DNA of 64,000 nt from contig NZ_JXBW01000008.1 in the NCBI RefSeq assembly GCF_001447355.1, positions 62,001 to 126,000 on the forward strand. The letters are read 5' to 3'. The stretch comes from Alicyclobacillus tolerans. Its GTDB lineage: Bacteria > Bacillota > Bacilli > Alicyclobacillales > Alicyclobacillaceae. The notes beneath the pieces were generated by a model, which ran no database searches, was not told where the DNA came from, and saw only the letters and a program-made list of their open reading frames with translations. This document shows, one piece after another, positions 1 to 8,643 of this stretch (the first letter of the stretch is position 1; every line of letters starts with the position of its first letter). The position numbers and the translations under genes are program-made.

Positions 1-288
1 GTACCGCCAATTGCTTATCATATGACAGAGGGCGGTCTGGTCTGTGGTGTATGCAGGCGTGACATGGACAGAACCGCGGAATTTGTCGTTCCAGAACGAA
101 CTGGGCGTTTGCTTTCGGTGTTTACAGAAGTGGACGTGCGTCGATTGGGCCGAATTCAAGTTTCACCGCCGACGCGGCGCGCACTGGACACCATTCTCTC
201 ACATCAACTGCGCGAGTTTGCAGGTTTGCATGGCCGAGCGAGAGACGTTCTTGACCAAATTGTTCAGTCTTTGCGATTTGATTTATAA
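1..288 (+). CDS. recO: DNA repair protein RecO, C-terminal part (5' end outside window)
   Basis: The reading frame is open from the first base and stops at 286-288, so only about 95 C-terminal residues are present. It carries one CxxC half of a zinc-binding module (GGLVCGVC) followed by a helical tail with a conserved-looking 'RRALDTIL...HQLREFAG' stretch, the usual end of RecO. RecO loads RecA onto SSB-coated DNA with RecR in recombinational repair. Placement directly before dnaG and sigA fits Bacillales, where glyQS and a small regulator often lie between; they are absent here. Identification rests on a fragment plus context. Confidence 0.72.
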   Translation, partial: VPPIAYHMTEGGLVCGVCRRDMDRTAEFVVPERTGRLLSVFTEVDVRRLGRIQVSPPTRRALDTILSHQLREFAGLHGRARDVLDQIVQSLRFDL

Positions 289-588
289 CAAAAGCTAAAA
301 TCGGTGACATTGCACACATAAGTGGATTTGTCAAACCATACACTGATTGCGGGACATCCAAGAGGATAAATTTGTCTCAATGCGTCGATACTAGGTTTGT
401 CTTGAACGCGAACGGACATCGTCGTTCGTCGCGCCATGAAGAGGTGTCCTGCCGTTATCCAGCTTGGCAACGATAAACTTTGATCAGATAGGAGGAAAGT
501 GTCTTACTTTGTAGAATAACTGTATATAAGCCGCAAGGCAAGGAACATTCGACGTACCGAATTCCGGTCGCACCGAATTGGGGGTGCC
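289..588. other. Intergenic region recO-dnaG, no gene supported
   Basis: About 300 bases with only antisense or overlapping short frames. An AGGAGG-like string near 490-496 is followed by a five-codon frame only, and an AT-rich TGTATATAA near 530 could be a -10 element for dnaG, but no convincing -35 is seen. No RNA gene is recognised. Confidence 0.4.
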
Positions 589-2400
589 GTGGTGAACGTA
601 CCCGATTCGTTCCTAGAGTCGCTGCGTCAACAGGTTGACATCGTGGAAGTGGTCAGCGAGTACGTCCAATTGCGAAAAAACGGGCGCTCTTTGACAGGAC
701 TTTGTCCGTTTCATAACGAACGTACTCCTTCATTTTCTGTGTCACCTGAACGACAAATGTATCACTGTTTTGGGTGCGGAGCCGGTGGTACCGTATTTCG
801 CTTCATCATGGATATCGAGGGCTTGCCGTTTGCTGAAGCTGTTGCTTATCTCGCTGAGCGGCAGGGCATTGCTTTGCCTGCACATTTTGGCGTCGGGCGC
901 ACTGCATCGAATCCAAAGTTGGAACGCTTTCGCGAAGCTCATGCTCTGGCTGCAAAAGTGTTCAACCACATTCTAATGAATACAGATGCTGGTGTGCAAG
1001 CCCTGAATTACTTGCTTTCGCGAGGAATTTCCCGAACAACCATCATGTCTTATCAATTGGGTTTTGCGCCCAAGCCCGGCAATGTGCTGATTCCATTTTT
1101 GAAACGAAAAGGCTTCTCGGAATCGGAGTTACTCGAGTGCGGTTTGGCTGTCGAACTTGGGTCGGCCGTGACCGACCGTTTTCGGGGACGCGTCATGATC
1201 CCTATTGCGGATCGCAAAGGGCGGGTTGTCGCGTTTGGCGGGAGAGCGATGGATGAAGGCGTAAAGCCCAAGTACTTGAACTCGCCCGAGTATGAACTGT
1301 TTCACAAGAGTCAGTTGTTGTTTCATTACCATCTTGCGCGCAAGGCCATCCGCAAAGAGAAGCAGGCACTGTTGCTCGAAGGCTATATGGACGTCATTGC
1401 GGTACAGCAGGCAGGCATCGAACATGGCGTGGCGACCTTGGGGACGTCGTTGACCGAGGAGCAGGCGCATCTGCTCAAGGCAGACTGTGACAAAGTCGTG
1501 ATCGCGTACGACGGAGACCAGGCGGGACGCAAGGCGACCGTGCGGGCAATCGACATTCTGGAGGGCGTCGGTATCTCACCGCTCGTGTTGCGAATACCAG
1601 ATGGCATGGATCCGGATGAATACATTCGAGCGAACGGCGCTACGGCATTTGCACGTTTGTTGAACCGGAACACACTGTCGGTCGTGCAATTTTTGCTCGA
1701 TGAATTGAGACAAGGCGCACAGTTGGTGAGTGCCGTCGGGCGGACCGAGTTTGTTCGTCAGGCGTTGAAGATTCTTGCCGAACGGGCGACGCCGGTCGAG
1801 CAGGAGTACGAGTTGCGAAATTTGTCACAGGAATTTAACCTCTCTGTCGAAACATTGAAGGAGGAACTGCGAACCTTCTCGAAACAATCTAGGCGTCGTA
1901 CTTTCGGACGGGAAACGAGCGGTTCGAAGACGGTGGCACAGCCGCTGGCGCGCGCGGATCAACAGGCGAGTATGAGGCTATTGCAGGCAGTGCTGTTTAG
2001 TCGTGAGGCAGCCGAGTATCTGATGGAGAAGGGGCTCACCGAATTGGCTGAGCCGTTGCAGACTGCCTTGTTATCCAATTTGTACGCATGGCGTTTGGAG
2101 AATCCGGACGGTTCGCCGTCTGCCTTCGTAGATCAACTGGAGGATGAGTCGTTGGCTCACTTTGCCTCGTCATTGTTCTTTTACGAAGTGCCCGAGTTTT
2201 CCACGGCCTTGTTGGACGATTATCTGCGTGCGTTAGAATTGCATCGGCTTGAGCAGCTGCACAGAAGCCTGCTTCGTCAATGGATTGAAGCGGAAGCTGG
2301 CGGCGATGAAGAAAGATCCACAGAGATAAAGTTGCAAGTGGAACAGATCCAGGACCAGATTGCAACATTGAAGCAGCCCCGAGCGATTCACGCGGAGTGA
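589..2400 (+). CDS. dnaG: DNA primase
   Basis: 603 residues, normal for bacterial DnaG. Synthesises RNA primers at the replication fork in partnership with the DnaB-type helicase. The N-terminal CHC2 zinc finger is intact (C39, H42, C60, C63 in CPFHNERTPSF...HCFGCG). A TOPRIM domain follows, with EGYMDV near residue 264 and DGDQAG about 45 residues later, giving the acidic metal ligands. The C-terminal helicase-binding region (about 440-603) is helical and diverged. The start is GTG at 589; the second GTG at 592 is possible and the ribosome site is weak (GGGGGTG). Followed after 26 bases by sigA, the standard macromolecular-synthesis arrangement. Confidence 0.97.
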   Translation: MVNVPDSFLESLRQQVDIVEVVSEYVQLRKNGRSLTGLCPFHNERTPSFSVSPERQMYHCFGCGAGGTVFRFIMDIEGLPFAEAVAYLAERQGIALPAHFGVGRTASNPKLERFREAHALAAKVFNHILMNTDAGVQALNYLLSRGISRTTIMSYQLGFAPKPGNVLIPFLKRKGFSESELLECGLAVELGSAVTDRFRGRVMIPIADRKGRVVAFGGRAMDEGVKPKYLNSPEYELFHKSQLLFHYHLARKAIRKEKQALLLEGYMDVIAVQQAGIEHGVATLGTSLTEEQAHLLKADCDKVVIAYDGDQAGRKATVRAIDILEGVGISPLVLRIPDGMDPDEYIRANGATAFARLLNRNTLSVVQFLLDELRQGAQLVSAVGRTEFVRQALKILAERATPVEQEYELRNLSQEFNLSVETLKEELRTFSKQSRRRTFGRETSGSKTVAQPLARADQQASMRLLQAVLFSREAAEYLMEKGLTELAEPLQTALLSNLYAWRLENPDGSPSAFVDQLEDESLAHFASSLFFYEVPEFSTALLDDYLRALELHRLEQLHRSLLRQWIEAEAGGDEERSTEIKLQVEQIQDQIATLKQPRAIHAE

Positions 2401-2426
2401 CCTTGGGGTAAAGGAGGCGGGGAACT

Positions 2427-3542
2427 ATGGCGAAGGCAAAAGATGAAGTCCGCGAGGAAGATCAGGGACTGACCCTTCAGGCTGCAAAACAGCAACTGGT
2501 GGAGCTAGGGAAAAAGCAAGGCTCGTTGACATATGAAGAAATTTCGGACCGATTGGCGCAGTTTGATCAAGACACGGATGCCTTGGACGATTTTTTTGAA
2601 CAGCTTGCAGAACAAGGTATCGATGTCGTAAACGAGCGCGACGGGGATCCGAGCCAACAGGACGGCGGCGAAGAGGATTATGATTTGCATGATCTTTCCA
2701 TGCCCCCTGGTGTCAAGATTTCCGATCCGGTTCGCATGTATCTAAAAGAAATTGGCCGCGTACCACTTTTGTCGGCCCAAGAAGAAATTGAATTGGCAAA
2801 GCGAATTGAAGCCGGCGACGAAGAGGCAAAACGCCGGTTGGCCGAAGCCAATCTCCGTCTTGTCGTAAGCATTGCAAAGCGCTACGTAGGGCGCGGTATG
2901 TTGTTCCTCGACCTCATTCAGGAGGGCAACTTAGGCTTGATCAAAGCGGTTGAAAAATTTGACTACCGCAAGGGCTATAAGTTCAGCACATATGCGACAT
3001 GGTGGATACGCCAGGCCATCACGCGTGCGATTGCCGACCAGGCACGAACCATCCGCATTCCCGTGCATATGGTCGAGACCATCAATAAATTGATTCGCGT
3101 TTCGCGCCAATTGCTGCAGGAACTCGGGCGAGAACCTACTGCAGAGGAAATTGCCGCAGAGATGGACCTGACTCCTGATAAGGTGCGGGAGATTCAAAAG
3201 ATTGCTCAAGAGCCTGTCTCCCTGGAAACGCCTATCGGTGAGGAGGACGATTCTCACCTAGGCGACTTTATCCCGGATGACGAAGCCCCTGCACCGGCGG
3301 ATGCCGCTGCTTATGAATTGTTGAAAGAACAATTGGAAGATGTTCTCGATACGTTGACGGAACGCGAAGAAAATGTTTTGCGCCTGCGTTTCGGATTAGA
3401 TGACGGCCGTACACGAACGCTCGAAGAAGTCGGCAAGGTGTTTGGCGTTACGCGTGAACGCATCCGCCAGATCGAAGCGAAAGCACTCCGCAAACTGCGG
3501 CATCCAAGTCGCAGCAAGCGGTTGAAGGATTTCCTGGAATGA
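2427..3542 (+). CDS. sigA: RNA polymerase primary sigma factor SigA/RpoD
   Basis: 371 residues, the Bacillus-type housekeeping sigma length. An acidic region 1.1 (about 1-90) is followed by region 1.2 ([11 protein letters not shown]), region 2 with the core-binding and -10 recognition helix ([28 protein letters not shown]), region 3, and region 4 helix-turn-helix ([18 protein letters not shown]) that reads -35 elements. Strong Shine-Dalgarno AAAGGAGGCGG precedes the ATG. The gene lies 26 bases after dnaG and is closed by a hairpin terminator, so dnaG-sigA probably forms one unit. Many promoters in the window look SigA-like. Confidence 0.98.
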   Translation: MAKAKDEVREEDQGLTLQAAKQQLVELGKKQGSLTYEEISDRLAQFDQDTDALDDFFEQLAEQGIDVVNERDGDPSQQDGGEEDYDLHDLSMPPGVKISDPVRMYLKEIGRVPLLSAQEEIELAKRIEAGDEEAKRRLAEANLRLVVSIAKRYVGRGMLFLDLIQEGNLGLIKAVEKFDYRKGYKFSTYATWWIRQAITRAIADQARTIRIPVHMVETINKLIRVSRQLLQELGREPTAEEIAAEMDLTPDKVREIQKIAQEPVSLETPIGEEDDSHLGDFIPDDEAPAPADAAAYELLKEQLEDVLDTLTEREENVLRLRFGLDDGRTRTLEEVGKVFGVTRERIRQIEAKALRKLRHPSRSKRLKDFLE

Positions 3543-3564
3543 GTTTGTAAGCTACATGCAGATC

Positions 3565-3611
3565 AACAGGCTGTTTATATCCCGTCTTGACCGGGGAACA
3601 GCCTGTTTTGC
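3565..3611 (+). terminator. Rho-independent terminator after sigA
   Basis: Perfect 11-bp inverted repeat AACAGGCTGTT / AACAGCCTGTT at 3565-3575 and 3597-3607, with a smaller CCCG/CGGG hairpin in the loop, followed by a short T run. Confidence 0.85.
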
Positions 3612-3671
3612 ATTTCAAGCTTGCCGTTCGGTCTAGAGAGACACCCCTCTGCGTATGGTGGAAGGGAGACT

Positions 3672-4307
3672 TTGTCATGTTCACCTCGCGAGGCGGTGAG
3701 TGGTGTGCTCGTCTGGATTCTGTTCGCGCTGTTTGCGGTCGTGATCGCACTGTGCGGCACTTCGATCTTTATAGAGCGGTTTGCACAACATTTGCGTCGC
3801 GAGGGTTTGCGCGAGCGTCCGGTGCCGAGCGACGTCGGTATCGTGTTGGGTGCGTATACGGATGGCTACCGCCCGAGTAAGCCACTTTTATCTCGGTTGC
3901 GCGCGGCACTACACCTCTACCGACATGGTTATATTCGGGCGTTTATCGTGAGCGGTGGTCGCGGCGATGACGAGACGGTGAGCGAATCGTCGTCCATGAA
4001 GCGGTTTTTGATCATGAATGGTGTACCGCCACAGTTGATTCACGAGGAGCGCTGGTCCAGCAACACATGGGAAAACTTGAAGAACAGCCAGGCCTTGATG
4101 GAAAGATTGCGGTATCGGACTGCCGTCATCGTTACGTCCGATTATCACTTGCCGCGCGCGCTGGCGGTCGCGCGCACTCTCGGCATCGAAGCGAGTGGGT
4201 GCGGAGCGCCATCAAGCCGTCAGGAATTTCGCGCCGCGACGCGTGAGGTATTCGCGCATATCCAATATACTTTACGAGGACGCGAAGCGCCGTTTTGGAA
4301 TTCGTGA
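3672..4307 (+). CDS. YdcF-like (DUF218) membrane-anchored protein
   Basis: About 211 residues. One N-terminal membrane span (VLVWILFALFAVVIALCG) is followed by a DUF218 fold: GIVLGAY, SGGRGDDE, SSSMKRFL, and SNTWENLKNS then VTSDYHLPRA, the usual order of DUF218 motifs. Family members are linked to cell-envelope processes (SanA/ElyC/YdcF), but the substrate is unknown. The start is uncertain: the GAAGGGAG site is best spaced for ATG 3677, which is out of frame, while in-frame candidates are TTG 3672 (chosen), GTG 3696 and TTG 3621. It lies between the sigA terminator and trmK. Confidence 0.75.
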   Translation: MSCSPREAVSGVLVWILFALFAVVIALCGTSIFIERFAQHLRREGLRERPVPSDVGIVLGAYTDGYRPSKPLLSRLRAALHLYRHGYIRAFIVSGGRGDDETVSESSSMKRFLIMNGVPPQLIHEERWSSNTWENLKNSQALMERLRYRTAVIVTSDYHLPRALAVARTLGIEASGCGAPSSRQEFRAATREVFAHIQYTLRGREAPFWNS

Positions 4308-4340
4308 CGATCCGGCAGATCGTCGAAACTGGAGTGGAGT

Positions 4341-5105
4341 ATGTCTGAATTACGTTTGTCACCGCGACTGCAACAAGTTGCGGACTATGCCTTGCCATGT
4401 GCAGTGTTGGCCGATATCGGCACGGATCACGCCAATTTACCGATTTACGCCATTGAGCACGCGTTGGCTCAAAGGGCGATTGCAACCGATTTGCGCACGG
4501 GCCCGCTCGATCGCGCCCGGACCAACGTCGCTTTCCATCGCCTGACCACGCAAATCTCGTTGCGCCATGGCGACGGCCTTGCGCCCATCGAACAAGGGGA
4601 GGCCGACGTGATCGTATCCGCTGGCATTGGTGGTCATGTCCATGCGCAGCTGCTGCGGGCGGGTGAGCCTGTCGCAAAAGCGGCCAAGCGCATCGTACTG
4701 CAGCCGATGAACGCGGGACACTTGGTACGCTCGACATTGTACGAACTCGGTTTTCACATCGTGGCCGAAACATTGGTCGCCGAAGGGGACAAGCTGTATG
4801 AAATCATTGCGGCGGAGCCGAAGGATGATCTAGATCCCGCGTATGCATCGGCTGCATTGCCGAAGTTTTTGACAGAAGTTTCAGCGGCCGCAGCTCGTCA
4901 CTTTTTGTACACGTACGGGCCGATGATTGTCCGCTTGGGCCACCCACTCGCCCCACGGCGGGCCTCGATGGATCTTGAGCGCTTACGTTGGGTGTTGTCG
5001 AGATTGCCTGCCGAGGCTTCGGATAACAGAGATAAGCAGCTTCAGCTAAGCCATTCCATACGCATGTTGGAATCGTGGCTTCAACAGATGGAGGAAAGTA
5101 CGTGA
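4341..5105 (+). CDS. trmK: tRNA (adenine(22)-N(1))-methyltransferase TrmK
   Basis: 254 residues. An SAM-dependent class I methyltransferase that makes m1A22 in tRNA. Motif I is ADIGTDHANLP near residue 25, where the family's D-x-G-TDHA signature replaces GxGxG. Motif IV is SAGIGG (usually AGMGG) and a QPMN catalytic-loop equivalent follows. The C-terminal helical extension (about 160-254) is typical of the TrmK/YqfN family. The position after sigA and overlapping a NIF3 gene is conserved in Bacillales (yqfN-yqfO). The stop TGA overlaps the next start as TGATG, implying translational coupling. Confidence 0.93.
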   Translation: MSELRLSPRLQQVADYALPCAVLADIGTDHANLPIYAIEHALAQRAIATDLRTGPLDRARTNVAFHRLTTQISLRHGDGLAPIEQGEADVIVSAGIGGHVHAQLLRAGEPVAKAAKRIVLQPMNAGHLVRSTLYELGFHIVAETLVAEGDKLYEIIAAEPKDDLDPAYASAALPKFLTEVSAAAARHFLYTYGPMIVRLGHPLAPRRASMDLERLRWVLSRLPAEASDNRDKQLQLSHSIRMLESWLQQMEEST

Positions 5106-6214
5106 TGGATATACGCGTTTCTGACGTCATACGGGAGATGGAGCGGATTGCACCGAAACACTTGGCACTGGCGGATGACCGAATCGGACTGCAGCTTGGA
5201 GACCCAAACGCCATCGTCAAACGCCTTTGGGTAGCTTTGGAGGTGACTCCCGAACTGGTCACTCGTGCGGTTGCAGAAGGCGTCGACATGGTGGTCACTC
5301 ATCACGCACCGCTGTATCGACCGCTTTCGCAAGTCGACTGGTCGCAGCCGCGGCAACGAGCCATCGCGGAGCTCGTGGCGCATCGTATCTCCGTCTTCGC
5401 GGCTCATACCAACCTCGATGTGGCGCCAGGAGGAGTCAATGACGTGATCGCAAAAAGGCTTGATCTTGTCGATCAAGAGCCGCTCGATATCACGTACCGA
5501 ACTCGACTCAAGAAGTTGGTCGTTTACACGCCTGCAGCGAGCGTCGAGGCTGTACGGCAGGCGCTTTGCGACAAAGGAGCTGGGCACATCGGGAATTACT
5601 CTTACTGTACGTTTGCTGCGCCAGGAACGGGTTCGTTTGTGCCTGGCGATGGGACGCATCCATACATTGGTGAGGCAGGGGAAATGGAGCTGGTCTCGGA
5701 AGTGCGTCTGGAGACGGTCGTGCCAGAGCACCTCCTAGAAGATGTGGTTTCTGCCATGTTGGCTGTGCATCCCTATGAAGAAGTCGCCTACGACGTGTTC
5801 GATCTCGCTTTGCCTGGGGCTTCCTTTGGAATCGGGCGCATCGGACAACTGTCGGTTGCACAGACCCTTGCTGAGTTTGCCGATCGCGCTCGTCTTGCAT
5901 TTGGCCTTCCTCACGTGCGTTACGCGGGAGATCCGGGACGGAGTGTCAAAACCGTAGCGGTACTTGGCGGATCGGGCAGTGGTTGGATAGGCAAGGCTTT
6001 GATGGCGGGGGCGGACGTGTTGGTCACGGCGGACATCTCACATCATCAGGCGGCCGATGCAGTGCACGATGGTATTGCCGTGATCGATATACCTCACGCG
6101 GCGTTGGAAGCACCGGTATGCGAGGTGGTTGCAACACGGTTACAGGCCGCGCTAGGCAGTCGTGTTACCGTGAAGACGGCACCTGTTGCCGTTGATCCAT
6201 GGCGCTGGCTGTGA
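5105..6214 (+). CDS. NIF3-family dinuclear metal-centre protein (YqfO-like)
   Basis: 369 residues from ATG 5105, preceded by GGAGG at about 5091. The N- and C-terminal NIF3 halves carry metal ligands (VTHHAPLYRPL early; TADISHHQAADAV late) and are separated by a PII-like insertion (about 130-230), the three-domain form found in Firmicutes. Family members are hexameric toroids with a two-metal site; proposed to be GTP cyclohydrolase I-like or hydrolases, true role unsettled. Coupled to trmK by a TGATG overlap. A second, shorter NIF3 paralogue occurs at 51367-52176. Confidence 0.93.
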   Translation: MDIRVSDVIREMERIAPKHLALADDRIGLQLGDPNAIVKRLWVALEVTPELVTRAVAEGVDMVVTHHAPLYRPLSQVDWSQPRQRAIAELVAHRISVFAAHTNLDVAPGGVNDVIAKRLDLVDQEPLDITYRTRLKKLVVYTPAASVEAVRQALCDKGAGHIGNYSYCTFAAPGTGSFVPGDGTHPYIGEAGEMELVSEVRLETVVPEHLLEDVVSAMLAVHPYEEVAYDVFDLALPGASFGIGRIGQLSVAQTLAEFADRARLAFGLPHVRYAGDPGRSVKTVAVLGGSGSGWIGKALMAGADVLVTADISHHQAADAVHDGIAVIDIPHAALEAPVCEVVATRLQAALGSRVTVKTAPVAVDPWRWL

Positions 6215-6236
6215 ATTGTAACTTTATGGTGTGTGG

Positions 6237-6265
6237 TTGTCAGTGTGCGCCGACCGGAGTATACT
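6237..6265 (+). promoter_or_regulatory. SigA-type promoter of rnpB
   Basis: TTGTCA at 6237-6242, 17-bp spacer, TATACT at 6260-6265. Transcription would begin at about 6272, a few bases before the RNase P RNA P1 helix. Confidence 0.75.
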
Positions 6266-6272
6266 ATGAGAG

Positions 6273-6690
6273 GTTTCAAGCGAGGAAGTAAGCTGGGCAA
6301 TCGCCGGTGCATGGCCGAAAGGCAGCACGGGAGGAAAGTCCGAGCTCCGCAGGGCAGGGTGCCGGATAACGTCCGGCGAGAGCGATCTCAGGGAAAGTGC
6401 CACAGAAATGAAGACCGCCGATGGCCTGTTACAGGCACAGGCAAGGATGCAACGGTGCGGTAAGAGCGCACCAGCAGTCCGGAGACGGATTGGCTAGGTA
6501 AACCCCACCTGGAGCAAGACCGGATAGGAGTGCTGATGTGGTGGCCCGCCACGCACTCGGGTTGGTCGCTTGAGCCGACTGGCAACAGTCGGCCTAGATA
6601 GATGATTGCTGCTCCATACGTGCGAGGCCGCCGCGCGCGTGCCGTTTGTAGCACAGGAGTACAGAACTCGGCTTACAGGCTTACTTCTTC
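6273..6690 (+). ncRNA. rnpB: RNase P RNA, class A-like
   Basis: Catalytic RNA that matures tRNA 5' ends. Recognised by the universal P4 block GAGGAAAGTCCGAGCTC (from about 6331), GAAGACCGCCGATGGCC, GGTGCGGTAAGAGCGCACC, AAACCCCACCTGGAGCAAGA, and the 3' P4 partner in AGAACTCGGCTTACAG. P1 can form between GAAGTAAGCTG (6285-6295) and CAGGCTTACTTC (6676-6687). The GGTCGCTTGAGCC...CCTAGATAGATGA block closely resembles the E. coli-type (class A) P13/P14 region rather than the Bacillus subtilis class B layout. End positions are estimates. Confidence 0.95.
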
Positions 6691-6719
6691 GTACCCTATA
6701 TCGCACATACATCATCATG

Positions 6720-6766
6720 AACCGCGCTACGCTTGATTTTACACCGAGCCTGAGCGCGGTTTTTGC
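6720..6766 (+). terminator. Terminator after rnpB
   Basis: AACCGCGCT (6720-6728) pairs with AGCGCGGTT (6753-6761), followed by TTTTGCTTT. Confidence 0.8.
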
Positions 6767-6843
6767 TTTATTCAATTCTGTAAGTGGGCATGCGTCTTCT
6801 TTCAAGTCCAATGTCACATATGTATTGCACTTTGAGTACATGA

Positions 6844-7263
6844 GTGTGGGAGTGGTGGCAATTGAAAAATGTCGGATGGGTATTATTGGGTGTCCTTATT
6901 GGCGCTGGGGGTTTTTGGTTCGTTGACTACCCATTGAGGTCAAGCGTAATGAGGCCAACGAGTCCAACCAGCGTGTCCTTGATGTTTGAACAAGCAATCG
7001 TTAGTGACCAACCGGAAAAGGCACAACAACTGATGACACCCCTAACAAGGAATACATTCACTCGCACAGACTTTAATGCCCTTCGCCAGTATATTGGGGG
7101 TGGTAGGGTGGCATCAGATTTCTCTACATTGAAGACCTACGAGGTTTTAACATTTGGAAATGGACATTCTGTAACCTTATGGATAACTCATTTCAACAAC
7201 GATGGAATATGGGAAATCCAACGGATCATAAAGGGATCCACATTTTCAAGTGACGACCAGTGA
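6844..7263 (+). CDS. Hypothetical membrane-anchored protein
   Basis: 139 residues, not recognised. One N-terminal hydrophobic segment (WVLLGVLIGAGGFWFV) and an outside domain of about 105 residues ending in 'LWITHFNNDGIWEIQRII', which resembles the small alpha+beta extracytoplasmic domains of the NTF2-like type (inference only). A GTG start at 6844 is used; TTG 6865 (LKNVGW) has the better-spaced GGAGTGGTGG site. Convergent with the DUF2231 gene, 11 bases between stop codons. Confidence 0.6.
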   Translation: MWEWWQLKNVGWVLLGVLIGAGGFWFVDYPLRSSVMRPTSPTSVSLMFEQAIVSDQPEKAQQLMTPLTRNTFTRTDFNALRQYIGGGRVASDFSTLKTYEVLTFGNGHSVTLWITHFNNDGIWEIQRIIKGSTFSSDDQ

Positions 7264-7274
7264 CATGCTTATGT

Positions 7275-7724
7275 TTATGCGATACCAAACGCATCGTGAT
7301 AAACAAGCGTTCCTCCCAGGTGCCCGGCGAGGCTGACGAGTACCGTGGCGACGAGCGACGCGATGAAGCCAATCATAGCCACTCGTTGTTTCCGTAAGCC
7401 AAGCAGCCATTGCGCCACGAAGGCGATGATGAGTGCGACACCTGTTAACACGCCGTACTCCTTGTGACGATGGAACATGGGTGCAACTGTCGGTGAGATG
7501 TGACGAATGTAGGATTCACTGATCACACCCGCGACACCTGCAGCGATGGTGGCAAGGATACCTAGACCAAGCAGATACAAAAACGATGTAGGCCAGAAAT
7601 CAGACTTGCGGCGTATAAGCCCAATAAGGCCTGCAAGTGTTGCAAGATACGTAATGGCAATCGTGAAATGAACGACCATTGGATGAATCGTAGCAGGAAA
7701 CATGTGTTCAATCGTTGCGAGCAC
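7275..7724 (-). CDS. DUF2231 four-helix membrane protein
   Basis: 149 residues with four predicted membrane spans and a MFPATIHPMVVHFTIA start. The IHPMVVHF pattern at the head of TM1 is the DUF2231 hallmark; His residues (HRHKEYG, AGHLGG) fall near helix ends, so the family is often suspected of haem or metal binding. Function is not established. Starts at GTG 7724 behind AAGGAG. Same strand as the upstream coat genes but separated by about 190 bases with a hairpin. Confidence 0.85.
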   Translation of the reverse strand: MLATIEHMFPATIHPMVVHFTIAITYLATLAGLIGLIRRKSDFWPTSFLYLLGLGILATIAAGVAGVISESYIRHISPTVAPMFHRHKEYGVLTGVALIIAFVAQWLLGLRKQRVAMIGFIASLVATVLVSLAGHLGGTLVYHDAFGIA

Positions 7725-7872
7725 GTGGACGGATGCTCCTTTCTATGCAGTGCAGTCCGTTGCAGAAGCGAAAAATTTCATAGATCTATGTTTATAATCT
7801 CACAGTAACATTGAAAAATGGTTTGAACATTCCTTGGATGAAAATGGATAACGGCGTGGAGTGTATGTAGAA

Positions 7873-7891
7873 CCCCCAACTTGCGTGGGGG
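7873..7891 (-). terminator. Hairpin after cotF-like gene
   Basis: On the minus strand CCCCC-N9-GGGGG followed by TTCT. A second hairpin, TTCACGG-TTG-CCGTGAA (7911-7927), overlaps the cotF-like stop codon. The T run is poor, so termination is plausible rather than certain. Confidence 0.45.
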
Positions 7892-7910
7892 ATAGTCTTG
7901 GTAAACCGCT

Positions 7911-8195
7911 TCACGGTTGCCGTGAACGAATCGGCATAGCTATCGCAGACTTTGCGTTGCGAATATCGTGTTCAATGATCTTTTCCACGTCGTATGCTGG
8001 GTATAAATCATGTTGAAGCATATAGTTGAAGATTTGCTCGTGGAGTTCAATGGCTTGTTGCAAATGTCGGTTGAGCACTTGCCGGACAGCGGGTGTGGCT
8101 GTCTCGGTGATCGCGGCTGACGTGTTGCGCACAGCCGCCTTGGCGTAACCAAGAAGGCTACCGGCGTATATGGCATCTCGGTAAGAACGCTCCAT
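7911..8195 (-). CDS. CotF-like spore coat protein
   Basis: 94 residues from ATG 8195, preceded by CGGAGGTCC at good spacing, which excludes the longer frame. Coat F domain pattern: MERSYRDAIYAGSLLGYAKA, then a helical core 'RQVLNRHLQQAIELHEQIFNYMLQHDLYPAYD', the usual ferritin-like four-helix stretch of the CotF/YhcQ family. Expected to sit in the spore coat, made in the mother cell. Lies 2 bases after the small gene at 8198-8434; together they form a bicistron. Confidence 0.85.
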   Translation of the reverse strand: MERSYRDAIYAGSLLGYAKAAVRNTSAAITETATPAVRQVLNRHLQQAIELHEQIFNYMLQHDLYPAYDVEKIIEHDIRNAKSAIAMPIRSRQP

Positions 8196-8197
8196 GA

Positions 8198-8434
8198 TTA
8201 GGACCTCCGCTGTATCGAGTATTGTTCGAGAAGTGCAGCCAACTCCTGAATCTGTTTCGTCGTAACCTGAATGCATGTAAGATACATGTCTCGCAATTGC
8301 GGATCAGTAATTTTTGCTACGGTTCGTTTGTCTTGCGCTAGGCGATTCGATTTCATGGCGAGAAGTTCATGTAATTCCAGTGTTTCATGCATGGCGAGGG
8401 AATGCTGCGCTGCTGACCGGGCGCTTTCATCCAT
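8198..8434 (-). CDS. Small helical protein, cotF-like operon partner
   Basis: 78 residues, almost entirely helical, with a conserved-looking MHETLELHELLAMKSNRLAQ segment and a DPQLRDMYLTCIQ helix. Small proteins of this type are commonly encoded beside CotF/YhcQ coat proteins in Bacillales and are probably spore-associated. No catalytic motif is visible. GGAGG lies upstream of the ATG. Function is inferred from the neighbour. Confidence 0.75.
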   Translation of the reverse strand: MDESARSAAQHSLAMHETLELHELLAMKSNRLAQDKRTVAKITDPQLRDMYLTCIQVTTKQIQELAALLEQYSIQRRS

Positions 8435-8643
8435 GATAGCTCCTCCTTGATGAGTGATTGATATACGTTCCGTATCATCATAGGGCGGGCGGTTGTCCGG
8501 TGTTCCGGGGTCCCAGACTCACGTTTACTCATACGGTCTTGTCACCCCACCGAGTATCAGGAGCAAATTCAATTTCAAGTTTCTTTGGGTAATGTAATAG
8601 ACCAATGTCATCGATGGAATGGGCATAAGGATGTGTAGTACAT

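Noticed and set aside
4132-4773. 213-residue minus-strand frame over ydcF and trmK
   Set aside because: Antisense to two genes with clear protein motifs, Arg/Pro-rich composition, no ribosome site.
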